Assembly: GCA_016748015.1 (NCBI GenBank)
Contig: JAAOMT010000183.1
Coordinates: forward strand, 805,574-869,573
DNA length: 64,000 bases
Reading direction: 5' to 3'
DNA from: Geosiphon pyriformis
Lineage: Eukaryota > Glomeromycota > Glomeromycetes > Archaeosporales > Geosiphonaceae
Shown piece after piece: positions 46,051-58,169 of the stretch. Made by a program: the position numbers and the translations under genes. Under the pieces are notes generated by a model. The model searched no databases. It was not told the DNA's origin and saw only the letters and a list, made by a program, of their open reading frames with translations. Within the stretch, counting starts at the first letter, position 1; every line of letters starts with the position of its first letter.

Positions 46051-46299
46051 ATGTAGTAAACCAGCTTTAGACTTAAGTTCTTTTTTAATCATAACATTCT
46101 ATTTGCAGTATACACTTAACAAAATAAAACTGAACTGAATTCTATAACTAATTATTAACTGTAAAACAACTGACACCAAATAAAAAAACTATTTATTTAT
46201 AATAGCCTTTCTAAATACTACATTAATAAAAAAACAAATGTTTGAATAAGTCTTGACTACATTTGGCTTGAACAGCCCATCTATTAACAAAAAAATTTC

Positions 46300-47000
46300 C
46301 AAATACTTGTACACTTCACTCTTTTTGGCAATCAAAATTGGCAGACCACTAATCTTTAAAAAAGCAATCTTAATATCTTAATTGATAGAAATAACCACTG
46401 TTTTCTTATTATTGATCATAAAAAATTTGCTGACAATGTTCAAAATATACTGTGTAGAAGTCTGACTATTCCTAATCCAAATTGTGTTATTAACAAATAC
46501 ACCAGCTAAAAAAAAAGATGACATTTTATTATTATTCTCAATTCTGCCAGTTTTTATCACGAAATTAGAATTAATTTAGTATTTACACAAATGTTTATGC
46601 TATTTAACTTCATACAAAAGTGAATCATAAAAAATATTCCAAAAAAAAGGTAAAAAGACTTCATTCTGATTCAATCTATCATGCACCCTATAGTTACTTA
46701 AAAGACCAAAATCTGTTATTGCTTTATTAACTTTATTCTTGTGTATGCTACCAAAAAATTTGATGAATCTATCACACATTTTGATCCACTACAAGCTAGC
46801 TTACAAATGATGCCAACAACTGAGTTATATGCTTTGTATATATTTTGTAGAACCAACCAAAGCTCTCTATTTTTTTTTAAAGTATTTTTAATTACTAATC
46901 CAATAACAAACACAAAGAACAAAATAGATGTACTCTTTAAAACCAAAAAATTATTACTTCAGAAAACATCAAACTTGTTGTATACAAATAAAAATCCAAT
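46300..47000 (-). pseudogene. LINE reverse transcriptase
   Basis: Minus strand. At 46716-46946, RELWLVLQNIYKAYNSV is the RT motif with the first catalytic Asp (family LWLVLQDM.KAYDSV), now Asn. At 46378-46560, SSFFLAGVFVNNTIWI is the catalytic FVDDT box, with both Asp changed to Asn, followed by NNKKTVVISIN. Dead enzyme, family clear. Confidence 0.82.
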
Positions 47001-48099
47001 CAAATAGAACTTTAAAAAAAAAATTTTCCCAATTTTAATTAAAGCAATAGATTAAGTATTTATTAAAACTCTATTTTAATTATAAGATTTAGAAATTATT
47101 AAAACTCATGCTTTTCTTTACAAAACAGAAACACTACCAAGAAACAAATATGTATTCAATAATTTTAAAAGACATTCTATTATCTTATTACCACTATGCT
47201 TTTAAAGTTTATTAGAAATACCAGAAAAATTAGCAGCTTTGTTATTAGACAAACTGTTAATTATCAAAAGCAATTCTTCCATACTGATTTTTTTTATCAC
47301 ATTAGCAAAAGCATCATTATTTATGTAATTCAACAATACATATTGGCAAGTTTAAAAGTTAGGCATTATCAGAAGTATAATTTATTTCCTTGTTTAATCT
47401 TCTATAATTTTATTAATATTAAGCTTTACTTATTTTGTTTTAAGAACCAACTTACCATCTATTATCAAATAATTCAGCACTACTTTGTGAAACAACTAAT
47501 CTAAAATACATCTAATTATATCTTTTTTATTAGACTAAAACTTTCCATGCATTTTTTAACAGTCTTTTTAATAGATGTTTTCTTAGCCAATTTGGATTCA
47601 TACATTTTGAACTTTCTGTAACTCTTTCAAATTGATAACAAATATTTAATAATATTAGGCAATTTCATATTATTTCGAACCATATTTACTAACTTAAGAG
47701 TTTTATTACCATCTAAAGTTAACTATTTCTTAATAAGACAATTAAATTCAAGTATATTTTCTGAGCTCAACCTCTTAACAATCTTAGCAATAAGCAATTC
47801 TAATTCATAAAACTTAAAAAACAGTCTGTTTTTTGAATACTAATACTTACTAAACCAATGTCTGAAAAATATTGTATTAACTAACTTTACTATTACTTTC
47901 TTCAGTAATTTCCACATAGTATTCAAATTATTACTAACTTTAATATCTAAAAACTCATCCTCTACTGCCAAAAGTTTGGTAGTAAAACATTTTTAAAATA
48001 TATCTATTTAGCACCATTTGCATTCTTGATTTTAAACTTTCAACAATCTTTGTTAGCTTACTTGTATATGTTATTTAAACAAACATCCAAAAGACTACC

Positions 48100-48640
48100 T
48101 AGACCAATTAACACCAGAACAGCTTTGTAATCAGTATTAAAGAATATAAACACAGAGTTAACACCATAATCAACAACTATAGATAACAAGCTTTTACTTA
48201 CAAAAATGTAATTTATAACTTTTTTAACATCTCTTAAGTTGTTCTAAGTTAATGTCTTGATTAAAAAATGTCTACCAAATAAGTTGACCAAACCCAAATC
48301 CAAACAGAATTTATAATTTGCACTTTTTTTAGATTTATTTTTGTTAAAATTCTTACCCAAGACCACAAAAGTGCTGAAGTTGATGGCATTACCAATAAAA
48401 AAATTAATCTCTGAAGTCTGACCAAATCTAGTCTCAATAGAAGCACCAGTATATAAACCTAAAACTATAATTGAAAGCTTGTTCTTAAAAAAAAGCTGCA
48501 CTAAAACAATACAACTAAGAATTTTTTTTACCTTTAAAACATGTTGAGTTAAGAAATTGTTTATAACAATAGTCACACCAGCACCAAAAAAACTTTTTTC
48601 TAAACCAAACATAAAAACTCATACTCTATCAAACCTATTT
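48100..48640 (-). pseudogene. LINE EEP endonuclease
   Basis: A 122-codon frame (48612-48244). FFGAGVTIVINNFLTQHV, then LSIIVLGLYTGAS, then STFVVLGKNFNKN, and CLDLGLVNLFGRHFL. This is the apurinic-endonuclease-like order (GLY.GAS, F.VLGGDFN) of LINE target-nicking enzymes; the GDFN Asp is lost. Supports an L1/Tad-type LINE rather than a restriction-like one. Confidence 0.82.
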
Positions 48641-48797
48641 GCAATCCACAGCTTGATACTAAACCTTAGCTTCATTTTCATTACAAAAAAAACCATATTC
48701 TCTGATTTCATATGTCAACAAACAATATTTTTTTGTTTGGCAAGGACATTGATATTTTAAACATTACACATGGCAAATTTCCAGACCAAATCACTTA

Positions 48798-49078
48798 TTA
48801 AAAAGAAAAAAACACCAAAAAATCTAAGCTAGTATACAATTGATTCAACTTTGTCAAGACTATATCAATAGAAACTTCAAGAGCCATTATTTTAGATTCC
48901 AATTCATTTATCTTGATAATTAGAATCTTAGATCTATTTACACCTAAATCTAAAACTGTATTATTTGCAGCTAAAGAAAAAAAAACAGATAACATAAGTA
49001 AAATATCTAAAACTATATTCAAATCCAAATTTAACTTTAAAAAAACAGACACAGTAAAAAGAAAGAGTTAAAAAACAG
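48798..49078 (-). pseudogene. LINE ORF1 C-terminal part, cut by RT4
   Basis: Minus frame with VLDLGVNRSKILIIKINELE, then SKIMALEVSIDIVLTKLNQL, a heptad-like coiled coil. It continues the ORF1 seen at 59.2-60.7 kb on the other side of RT4; the break carries the RT4 target duplication ACAG. Confidence 0.65.
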
Positions 49079-50141
49079 TGTTACCTGAGTAGAAAAACCA
49101 ATCCAAAGTTATGAAGAAACGTGACATAACACAGAATAGTGCAATAATGTTGGATAATATATTATAATATAGAATAATGTGTTATAATGCAGGATAATAC
49201 AGAATAGTGCACAATAACGTAGGATAATGTGTTATAATGCAGAATAACACAAAATAACATGTAATAATGTCAGATAATGTGTTATAATATAGGATAACTA
49301 GCAATAATGTAGAAAAACAAAGCAATAACAGAAATAACAAAGCAATAGCTAGTGATAGCGAGACAATTAAAAGCAATCCTGTAAAACCAAAAAAATGTAT
49401 AAAAGCAAGTAGTTGTAGAAGTTAGAAAAGGCAAACAGACAGATAGATATGAACCTCTAAACAAGAATCAAATATCCATACCCCTTTATCATTTATTATC
49501 TTCCTTATTTCATTTTCTGAAATAAACCAATTATTAAAGAACTCAGAGTCACAAATTCATGTTCCTGAACTTCATAGAATTTATGTGAATTAACTTTTGT
49601 CTCATACCTTCGTTTTAGGACAGATGCTCTTAGCATAACCACCTTAAATAATCAACAATTTGGACCAATCGCTCTTGATCATGGCAATTGACGATACTAA
49701 TTTATCTTTTTTTTCTTTTTTTTTCTTTTTTTTTCTTTTTTTTTCTTATTTTTTTTGTGGAGTGGCAACATAGTAAAATTAACTGTCTGGGAATAGACTT
49801 CGTAATAGCCTGGTAAAAGAGGGAAGCTCCTCTTAAGTTTTGGATATTAACTTTATCTTGTTAGCTTACCAAAAAAGCGAAAAAACAACACCAAACCCTA
49901 ATGACTGCACTTGTTAGCTTGGAAAAGAAAGCTTACATTTACAGAAAACGTTGTAATCAATGAAAGACAAACTCTGTGCCTTATAACAAAAGAACTCAAT
50001 GGGTAAATTCACATCCAGAAATAGATCTTCAGAGACTGATAATCAAGATTAAGCCAACAGAATTACATAGAAGACACATCATCAATAATTGAAAGCACCA
50101 AACATTACTATTTCCCATACCCACCAAGTTTACTCATAACA
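49079..50141 (+). repeat. RT4 5' LTR
   Basis: TGTTACCTG...CATAACA. Contains a tandem array at 49110-49320 of units close to GGATAATGTGTTATAATGCA, a long T/C tract at 49706-49756, and AGCACCAAA (50094-50102), complementary to the PBS core just downstream. Confidence 0.92.
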
Positions 50142-50143
50142 TT

Positions 50144-50159
50144 TGGTGCTCCCTGTGAG
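50144..50159 (+). other. RT4 primer-binding site
   Basis: TGGTGCTCCCTGTGAG, two bases after the LTR. Best preserved copy of the PBS shared by the four elements. Confidence 0.75.
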
Positions 50160-50202
50160 GTTATAAATCCACAGAGACAGAGCACCTCAGAGATACACAA
50201 AA

Positions 50203-52110
50203 GTGGCAACTATTGGAACAATAGGAAAGGACCACTCCTCATATAAAAGAGCATTATTTCAATACTTTTGAAAAGTTCTAGAAATACCAACAGAAACCAC
50301 CATTGTAGAAAGTGATTTTTGCAACTATATCAATGCAAAAATCAACTGTTTGTTAGGCCGCACAACTGATACAAGAAGACTTGAAAAACAAATCTATTAA
50401 AGCTTACTAAGGTACTCAACAACTACTACTACTCGAGTGATTGCTGAAACCCTACACATAGTCGATATAGATATTAAACACTATGTAACAAAATGATTCC
50501 CTTAAGTACAACAACCAGTAAAATCCAATTTGGAGAAATATGAGTATGGATCTAATAATCTTACAACTGTCCAAGACAAATCCACAGTCAACAAGAAACC
50601 AAGGATCCTCTTCCCAACAACTCCATCATACTATCAGACATCCCAAAGTAAAATTGTATTCAACTCACCCCCGGAAATCCAGTTGGAAACATCACAAACT
50701 CCTGTAAACTCATACTCTTGAAATCAACAAAGTTGGAACAAATTACTGGGAAAATACAGATTGCTGTTTAGAAATCTTACTCCAGCAGCCGGTCAACTAG
50801 AAGAAAACACGTCAACTTGGGAACAGCCACTAGCACAAAACCCAACAAAATCAGCATCTCTCCTTACGGAAGGAACAGCTATCCTACAACCTATTGGTTT
50901 AAGTGACAAAGGGAAACAACCAGCATTAGCACCCAGAAAACACTCGAATACATAGACACCAATCTTTTTAAACATAACCAGTAACATCCCACCCATTAAT
51001 TAGATCATGGCTTACTGGAATATTGCTAAATTGGAAAAATTCTCTGGTGAAGAAGATAACGCATATTCTTGAATTGCAGATGCCAAAAAAGCAATTACCA
51101 TTAATGGTTAGAATAACAACCACACAATTCAGGGACTGCTGTTCTTTTTGACTGGAACCGCCAATTCGTAGTACCAGAGTCTTGCAGAGAAGCCTACCTC
51201 TTTTACAGAGTTTAAACTCACATTTCTGCAATACTTTTGTGACCCTAATACACTTATCCAATTGCAAAATCAATTCAGTATAATAAAACAAAACAACCAT
51301 AAAGCAGTAATTACTTATCTTGGAAGATTCAATTAGGTCCTTTGACAAATCCTAGCCATCAATCAGAATTATTATACCACCATGCAAGTCCTCAATCAAT
51401 TTGTCAAAAGACTAAAAAACAGCCTCCTAAGATCCATACAACCTCACCATCTGGCAAATCTACAAGAAGCAGTTATTCTCACTCGTGATTTTGAGTTGGT
51501 TGAACAAGAAGTAAACCATATTCAAGCCATTAATTTAGCCATCAATAGAACCTCTGACATTAATGCAAAGATAACCCAATTAAGTGAGAAATTAACTCAA
51601 AAAATTGAGCCACCACAACAGAGAGAAAATAATAACAACAGCAAATACTCACAGCAACAGAACTATTAGCAACAGCAACAACCTTAAAGATCCAATTTCC
51701 ACAACTGTTACTACTGCCAAAAACCTAGACACATTGCCCGTGACTGCAGAAAGAAGATAATAGACCAAAATCAGAGGAACCAATACCAGTGACCCAGATA
51801 TTAGCAAAGTATGGTACCCCAATATTCCATACCTCAGAATCAACTGCCTCAATATACATAACAAGTTCTGTACACTCAACCACTGTCCCAGAATTATTAT
51901 CAACTACCACCAATGATACAAGCAATTCCTCACTATTAAACTTCCTCTTACAGCCCATCCAGACCTCGAGCCATAGACTATAATCAGGGATAGAGGAATT
52001 CCAACAACAATCAGGTGCAAACCAACAGTAGACTGTCTCAACCAATCTCTCATGGTCCTGCCCAATCTTGACCAACACCAACTGGATACCCAAATCAAGC
52101 TTCCTATCTC
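50203..52110 (+). pseudogene. RT4 gag
   Basis: One plus-strand frame with about a dozen stops. It opens after a TAA; the first candidate start is GTG in AAAAGTGGCA, with no ATG near. N-terminal domain (KRALFQYF, NYINAKINCLL), a Thr/Pro/Gln-rich middle, capsid (MAYWNIAKLEKFSGEEDNAY, LLFFLTGTANS, FKLTFLQYFCDP, VLNQFVKRLKNSLL) at 51005-51440, a Gln-rich stretch, and a zinc knuckle CYYCQKPRHIARDC at 51705-51750 with all four ligands in place. Confidence 0.87.
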
Positions 52111-52116
52111 GGTCTT

Positions 52117-52790
52117 ATGGAAGACCAGAGTTTTAACAAATCTACACCTGTGGAAGGGGAGAATGTAGAACAAATCTCTCAACCTTCTAAGCAAACAAAA
52201 AGCAATATTTTACCAGCCACTATTACCAAAGACACCACCCTAGTCATGATATTTCTTTTTAACATTGATAATTTGAACACCCATAGCCTTTTTAGTGGAG
52301 CAGCCATCAATCAGAATAAACTAATAACGGCCCTATACACCAATGCCAGAGTTGAAGGAATAGACATTAAATTAATCCTGAATAATGGATCAGCTGGTAA
52401 CATAATTACGAAGCAGCTTATGGACTAACTAGGTCGCCAAATAGACCATGCTGCTACTGTCTGGATCATCACAGTGAATGGAAACACAAAAACCCTGATA
52501 AGAAAAATTGACAACTTTTCTTTTGAGATTAATGGAATTTAGATCCCTACCAAAGTACTCGTTATGGAAGCTACTCAATATCAAGCTCTAATAGGAAATG
52601 ATTGGTTGTCAAAAGCCAATACTACTCTTGACTGGAACACTCAAGAACTTCAACTTATGTTCAATGAACAGTATGCCCGAGTCCCAGCTATGTGCGGATA
52701 TTTTAAAACCCAACATACCAAGGAACCCCTTATTGAATTCGAAGACACACCACTGCCACCAACCATTGAGACCTATCAGGTTTCATGAGT
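52117..52790 (+). pseudogene. RT4 aspartic protease
   Basis: Frame continuous with gag. LITALYTNARVEGIDIK then LILNNGSAGNIITKQLMD near 52370-52430: the DSG catalytic triad is NNG, so inactive. The second half (VLVMEATQYQALIGNDWLSK, near 52560) corresponds to RT2 VLVMDAPQYQALVRNDWLQE. Confidence 0.85.
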
Positions 52791-53600
52791 GGATGATTAT
52801 CAAATTAAACTACCCCCACCACCAACCTGGGAAGAAAAAGAAAAAGGCAGAGCTGAAGAAAAGCCCCAATTGTCATTAATAGGATACATAACTTTGGACC
52901 AAAGAAATCTATTTTACCAATCTCCAAAACTAATATGTGTTAATTGTGGAAAGAAGCTATCCACTATGGGCACATGTATCAGAAACAACAAAAAATGGCT
53001 TACTGTCATCAAACACTACTGCAGACCTTGTTTACTGGAAAGATTTAGACGACCAAAATGACAAGGCAAGTAAAACAACATGCCATGTCTCACATGTGGC
53101 GAGATCCTGCCCAATGAAGAACTTTGGAATGATGTGCCTGGTAGAAGAGAAACATGTGACAAGGCTTGTCAATACACCATATTAATCAATGATTAGATAT
53201 GAAAGGGAACCTCTATTGAGGATGCTTGGAAACGAGCATTCAACAGATTGGATGATTATCCACACAATGACCATGAAATCTGGAGAATGGCAAGCACCAA
53301 AACCAAAGGTGCCATGCCTGAAGAGATACGAGAAATCAAAAATAACCCCTGAATGCCTGAATATAATGGACTTAACTACTCTGCAGACAATTTCTTCATG
53401 GATGACTCAGATGCATTTCAGAACTAATATCAGGAATTGGCCCCAACTCGAAAAGAATAAGAGCAAAGATTAGCCAATTTGAATACCAAACTGTGCAATC
53501 ACTGTTTGATCCTCTGTCACTTCCAGTACTGTGACAAATGTGATCTCATGTTCAATCTGCCTCCAAAAATAGTGTTTCTAATCACCAAACTACTTGAGCC
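52791..53600 (+). pseudogene. RT4 Cys-rich modules A, B and C
   Basis: Module A: ICVNCGKKLSTMGTC then HYCRPC (52930-53040). Module B: MPCLTCGEILPNEELW then ETCDKACQYTILI (53080-53185). Module C: LCNHCLILCHFQYCDKC (53490-53545). All in the protease/dUTPase frame, interrupted by TGA and TAG codons. Likely zinc ribbons placed between protease and dUTPase. Confidence 0.8.
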
Positions 53601-54560
53601 TGAAGAAGAAGAGGTATTGATCACCAAGGACATGTTGTTTCAAGAGCCAACAGAGGATACTGAAACAGAACAGTATCTCACATATCCCAATCTATCCAAA
53701 AAATTAAAGCTAAAATGGTACAGTGACAATGAGAAAGGAATCTGCCCCAAAAAAGCACATAATACCAATGCCAGTTTCGACTTATAATATCCTGAACAAT
53801 CACCCATTATTATAGCCCCATATTTTCTTGTAAAAATAGATCTTAAAATAGTGTTAGAAATTCCTGTTAGTACAATGATACAAGTTGTCTTTCAATCTAG
53901 TCTAGCCAAAAAAGAAATTGATGTAAAAGAAGGAATTATCGATGCTGGTTACACGGGAAACATTATTGTAATGCTACAGAACAATTCGGACAGACCCTAC
54001 AAAATAGAATTACAAGAAAAAATTGTCCAAGCTATTGTCCTACTCTTAGTTAAAATACCCCAATTAACCCCAGTAACAACCCGAGAAGAATTAGCCCTCA
54101 CTGCCCAAGGAATCAATGGGTTTGGATCAAGTGGAAGAGGAAACATACTAGTTAATTTCATGAAAGAAGACAGTAACTAGGTAGAATTTATCTACACTAA
54201 CATTATCATCTCCATTCTCCCATACTGACAATACATTCTCAAAATGAATCAAAAGATCCAAGATCAAGTCCTGTTATTCAAAGCCAGTTTTGAAATCTGT
54301 TCCCTAGCTGATGTTGCTAATCTATACTTACTGGCCAAAGTCCATAAACACTTCAAAATCCCCATCCACAATCCAACAGAAGATGTCATTGAAATCCCCA
54401 AAGAGATTCTCATCGGTTTTATATCTGCAGATATTCAGAATCCTGAAAAACCCCAGTTCATTCCAGACTTCGCACAATTATTTTTATTCTGTGACATTAT
54501 CTCACAAGTATGGAATTTGCCAAAAGAAAGTTACTTGTTCACACCAGAAGAAATTAATAA
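53601..54560 (+). pseudogene. RT4 dUTPase domain
   Basis: Motif 1 NASFDL (family DAGYDL) followed by a stop for Arg; motif 2 FQSSLA; motif 3 EGIIDAGYTGNI, essentially intact; motif 4 QEKIVQ; motif 5 GFGSSG. A further beta-rich segment (IEIPKEILIGFISADIQNPE) leads to RT. Same relative position as in RT2. Confidence 0.88.
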
Positions 54561-55962
54561 ATTGAATTTAGGAAACTTAAGTACCTTGCAACAAATACAA
54601 CTCAAAGTCCTTCTGAATCAGCATGCTGATGTCTTTGCCAGTGAAAATAAATTTGGACGCACTGACATTGTAAAGCATCAGATTAATACAGAAGACACTC
54701 AACCAATTAAACAACAAACTTACTGCGTACTCCTATCTGGTAATAATCTAATTAAGCAAGAAGTGCAATGAATGCTTAATAATGGCCTAATCAAAAAATT
54801 GTTAAGCCCTTGGTCTTTTCCAGTAGTCCTGGTCACCAAGAAAAATAGTAAGGTATGATTCTGCATGGATTACTGAAAATTAAATAGTATCATGCAAAAA
54901 GATAGTTATCACACTCCTCTCATTCAAGAAATTCTGGACAATCTAAGAAAAAAGAAATGGTTCTCGTTATTAGATCTAGCAAGTGGTTATTGGCAAGTTG
55001 AAATGGACTCCAAAGACAAAAGAAAAACAGTGTTTACCACTCGAGACAGAAACTTTGAGTTTAACGTAATGCCTTTTGGACTTTGTAATGCTCCTGCCAT
55101 GTTTTAACTCCTGATGGATGTAGTATACAAAGAAATCCTTTGGAAATCAGTAGTAGTCTACCTAAACGACACAAACGTGTTCTCCAAAACATTCAATGAC
55201 CATTTGCTCCACCTGCAACAAGTCTTCGAATGCCTTTATAGTGCTGAATTGAAACTCAATCCTGAGAAGTGCTTCTTTGGAAAAACCGAGTTAAAGTTCT
55301 TAGGACATGTAATCAGCAAGAATAGAGTTAAACCTAATCCAAATAAAGTACAAAAAGTCAAGGATTTTCTAGTCCCAATCAACCTCAGAGAATTACGAGG
55401 ATTTTTAAAATTGGCAGGATATTATCGCCAATTTGTCAAAGATTTCTCGAACATTGCAAAACCACTCCATCAATTGTTGTCCAAATACATATCATACTTG
55501 TGGAAAAAAGATCAACAGAAAGCATTTGACTATCTCAAGCAGCAATTGATCACATCCTCCATTCTGATCTACTCAGATTTTACTAAATGGTTTATTGTCA
55601 CTACAGATGCCTCAAAAAATGCTCTAGAAACAGTATTATCTCAAATAGGACTGGACAATAGAGAACATTCAGTTGCTTACACCAGTCACAGCACAAGCCC
55701 AGCAGAAAAGAATTACAGCACAACAGATCTGAAATGTCTCACCATTTATTGGGCTGTACAGACTTGGAAACATTACTTCAGTCAACTATTTGACCTATAT
55801 ACCAATCACAAAAGACTTATTTGGTTACTTAATAATCCACAATTAGAAAAAAAATATGTGAGATGGAGTACTTATCTGCAACAATTCTCACTCAAAGTTC
55901 ATTACAAGGAAGAATTCAAGAACACCAATGCTGACAGTTTGTTGAGGATGCCACAAACCTAA
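54560..55962 (+). pseudogene. RT4 reverse transcriptase and RNase H
   Basis: DVFASENKFGRTDIVKHQI lead-in, FCMDY(R)KLNS, WFSLLDLASGYWQVEMDSKD, FNVMPFGLCNAPAMF, then VVVYLNDTNVFSKTF near 55150 (first Asp of YLDD is Asn), KCFFGKTELKFLGHVISKN. RNase H: TTDASKNALETVLSQ, YTNHKRLIWLL. Stops near 54770, 54860-54880 and 55107 come from CGA or CAA codons. Confidence 0.88.
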
Positions 55963-55969
55963 TTCCAGA

Positions 55970-57345
55970 CTCATAGACACATTCATTTATCAATGACTAC
56001 ATCAGTACCTATCTATACTACATTTCAAGAAGATATTATCTCAACAGGAACAAAGTACCATAAAAAAACAAGCCCAAAATTATTTTATTCAAGACAACCA
56101 ACTATATCAATGAGAATGTTAAAACCACTCCACCCCATAATGATTAATCAAGGACAATGAAAGAAAAACTATACTATATAGTATGCACTCAGATTCGACA
56201 TCAGGACACTTTAACAAAGATGCTATCCTCAAAAGAACACTAAATTTATACTATTGGCCAACAATGTACAAAGACATTTTCGAATACATGCTCAATTGTG
56301 ATGCATGCCAGTGAAGAGGAGAAACAAGATCAACAGAACCACTTTGACCCATTCCAGTTGAAAATCCATTTGATAGAATTGGGATCAATTTGGTTGGTCC
56401 TCTCTTAATTACATCCAAAGGAAATCAGTATATTACTGTAGCCATTGATTATCTTATAAAATGGCCAGAAGCCAGAGCAATTCAAGTGGCTGATGCTAAA
56501 ACAGTAGCTAAATTCATACATCAAGACTTAATTTGCTGACATGGATGTCTGAAAGAATTGTTATCCAATCAAGGAACGCATTTTGTCAATAATATGTTAA
56601 CAGAATTAAGCCAATGGTTTGGTATAAAACATTCTTTATTGTCATCATACCACCCACAAACTAATGGACTGGTAGAATGATTTAACTGAACACTGTGTGA
56701 AGTACTAGCAAAAATAAGTCAAGAAAATGAACAAGAATAAGACCTATTTATATCTTCAGTACTCTTTGCATACTGAACACTAAAGCAAAATATGACACAC
56801 TTCACACCATTTAAACTAGTCTATGGAAGGAAAGCTATGTTACCTATTGAATGAGAAATATTGTCCTACCCAACAGAAACAATTACCAAAGAGAATTTTA
56901 AACCTACTTTGTACCACAGAACATACCAGCTAATGGAAACATTAGAAAACAATCAAAGAACAGCAGCTAATAACATTAGTAATGCTTAAAAATGACAAAA
57001 AAAAAGACATGACAATCACCTATCTGAACAACCAATGGAATTCAAGATTGAAAACCAGATACTAGTACATCATACAAAAGCTAAGAAATAGTGGAGTAGA
57101 AAGTTTGACCCAAAGTGGGACAGTCCATTCCACATACACAAAACTTTAAAAAATGGAGCTTACAAACTACAATTGGAAGACAGGATTTTAAAAAAAATAG
57201 CACATGGAAATCAGTTAAAATTTTATCATGCAAAACAAAAATTATTGTCATCAGTATCTCAATTAGGAACACAAATTTTATTAATCAAACCAGAAGATAT
57301 ACCATGAGATCTGGAACCAATCATCATTATTAAAACATAAACAAT
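55970..57345 (+). pseudogene. RT4 integrase
   Basis: HHCC region near 56185-56320 with CDACQ; core GINLVGPL (Asn for catalytic Asp), LSNQGTHFVNN near 56565 (Asn for the second Asp), LVE*FN near 56675 (Glu kept). Many CGA-to-TGA changes: RHGC reads *HGC, ERFNRTL reads E*FN*TL, YRT reads Y*T. The C-terminal domain (WDSPFHIHKTLKNGAYKLQL) is open at 57115-57180. Confidence 0.85.
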
Positions 57346-57404
57346 GTGCAGCAAATTAAATTGAGAAATTCAAATATATATAGTATCTAAAAAGCAACAA
57401 GAAA

Positions 57405-58155
57405 CAATAGAAATTTCAACATAGACCTTTCAGATCAAATTTTAAAATTATCTAAACAATTATTTGAAACAATTCAAAAATTGACATCTCAAATAAAAAT
57501 AACAATTGATAAAAAAGAAATATGATACAAAGATAAGAGCAGGAGAGAGGAGGACAAAAGTTCAATTAGAACTAAATATTCCCTTCTCTACTCACCATCT
57601 AAAAGACAATGTTAGAAAAAAAATTGCTTTTGGGCAGAAGGTAAAGAAGAAAGAAACAAAAAACAAGAAAAAAATTACAAAAAAAGATATTTGGTCCCCA
57701 AGTTCGAAGAAATAAAAGAAGCTTTAGCTTGTGGGACCAAACTCCTCGAAACAGGGGAGTAGACACCTGACAATGCCCAAAAATAGAAAGAAAGACTTCC
57801 TCCAGCTTATTGGTTCTACAAAATTGGAGAACAGCTTAACTTAAAGACACTATACAAAGACCTTAGCCAGAAAACGTTCAACAAAGAAACAATACAACAA
57901 GTAGAAAAATTCATAGGGAAAAACAATCTGACCCTACATTACAAAGCAGCATACTGACTATATGTTGCCTTCCAACATTGTTCAAATGTACTACTGAACA
58001 GATCTATGAAAACCATAACAATTAACAACATAGGACGAATAACCAATCAACAGTTTAAAGACCTACAAAAAGCAATATTTGAGACAACAATCGAACATTA
58101 CACAAATGAAGCCACAATAACAGATACATATGGTTTTGCAGGAGTTCAATTTTAA
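57405..58155 (+). pseudogene. RT4 ORF3 remnant
   Basis: N-terminal DLSDQILKLSKQLFETIQKL; C-terminal PPAYWFYKIGEQLNLKTLYK, then LTLHYKAAY*LYVAFQHCSN, ITINNIGRITNQQFKDLQKA. These blocks align with RT2 ORF3 (YRYFHIGKTLYERKLEL; LRLYDLFYTCENVL; IQYIGKLTELKFQQFSDQI). A basic Lys-rich stretch at 57500-57715 lies in the middle. It ends just before the polypurine tract. Confidence 0.75.
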
Positions 58156-58169
58156 AAAGAGAGGGATTA
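58154..58169 (+). other. RT4 polypurine tract
   Basis: AAAAAGAGAGGGATTA immediately before the 3' LTR TGTTACCC. Confidence 0.72.

Noticed and set aside
49706-49756. Poly-pyrimidine tract as a gene terminator or promoter
   Set aside because: It is repeated at 58797-58858 in the partner LTR and is simply part of the RT4 LTR; a role in RT4 transcription is possible but cannot be shown.
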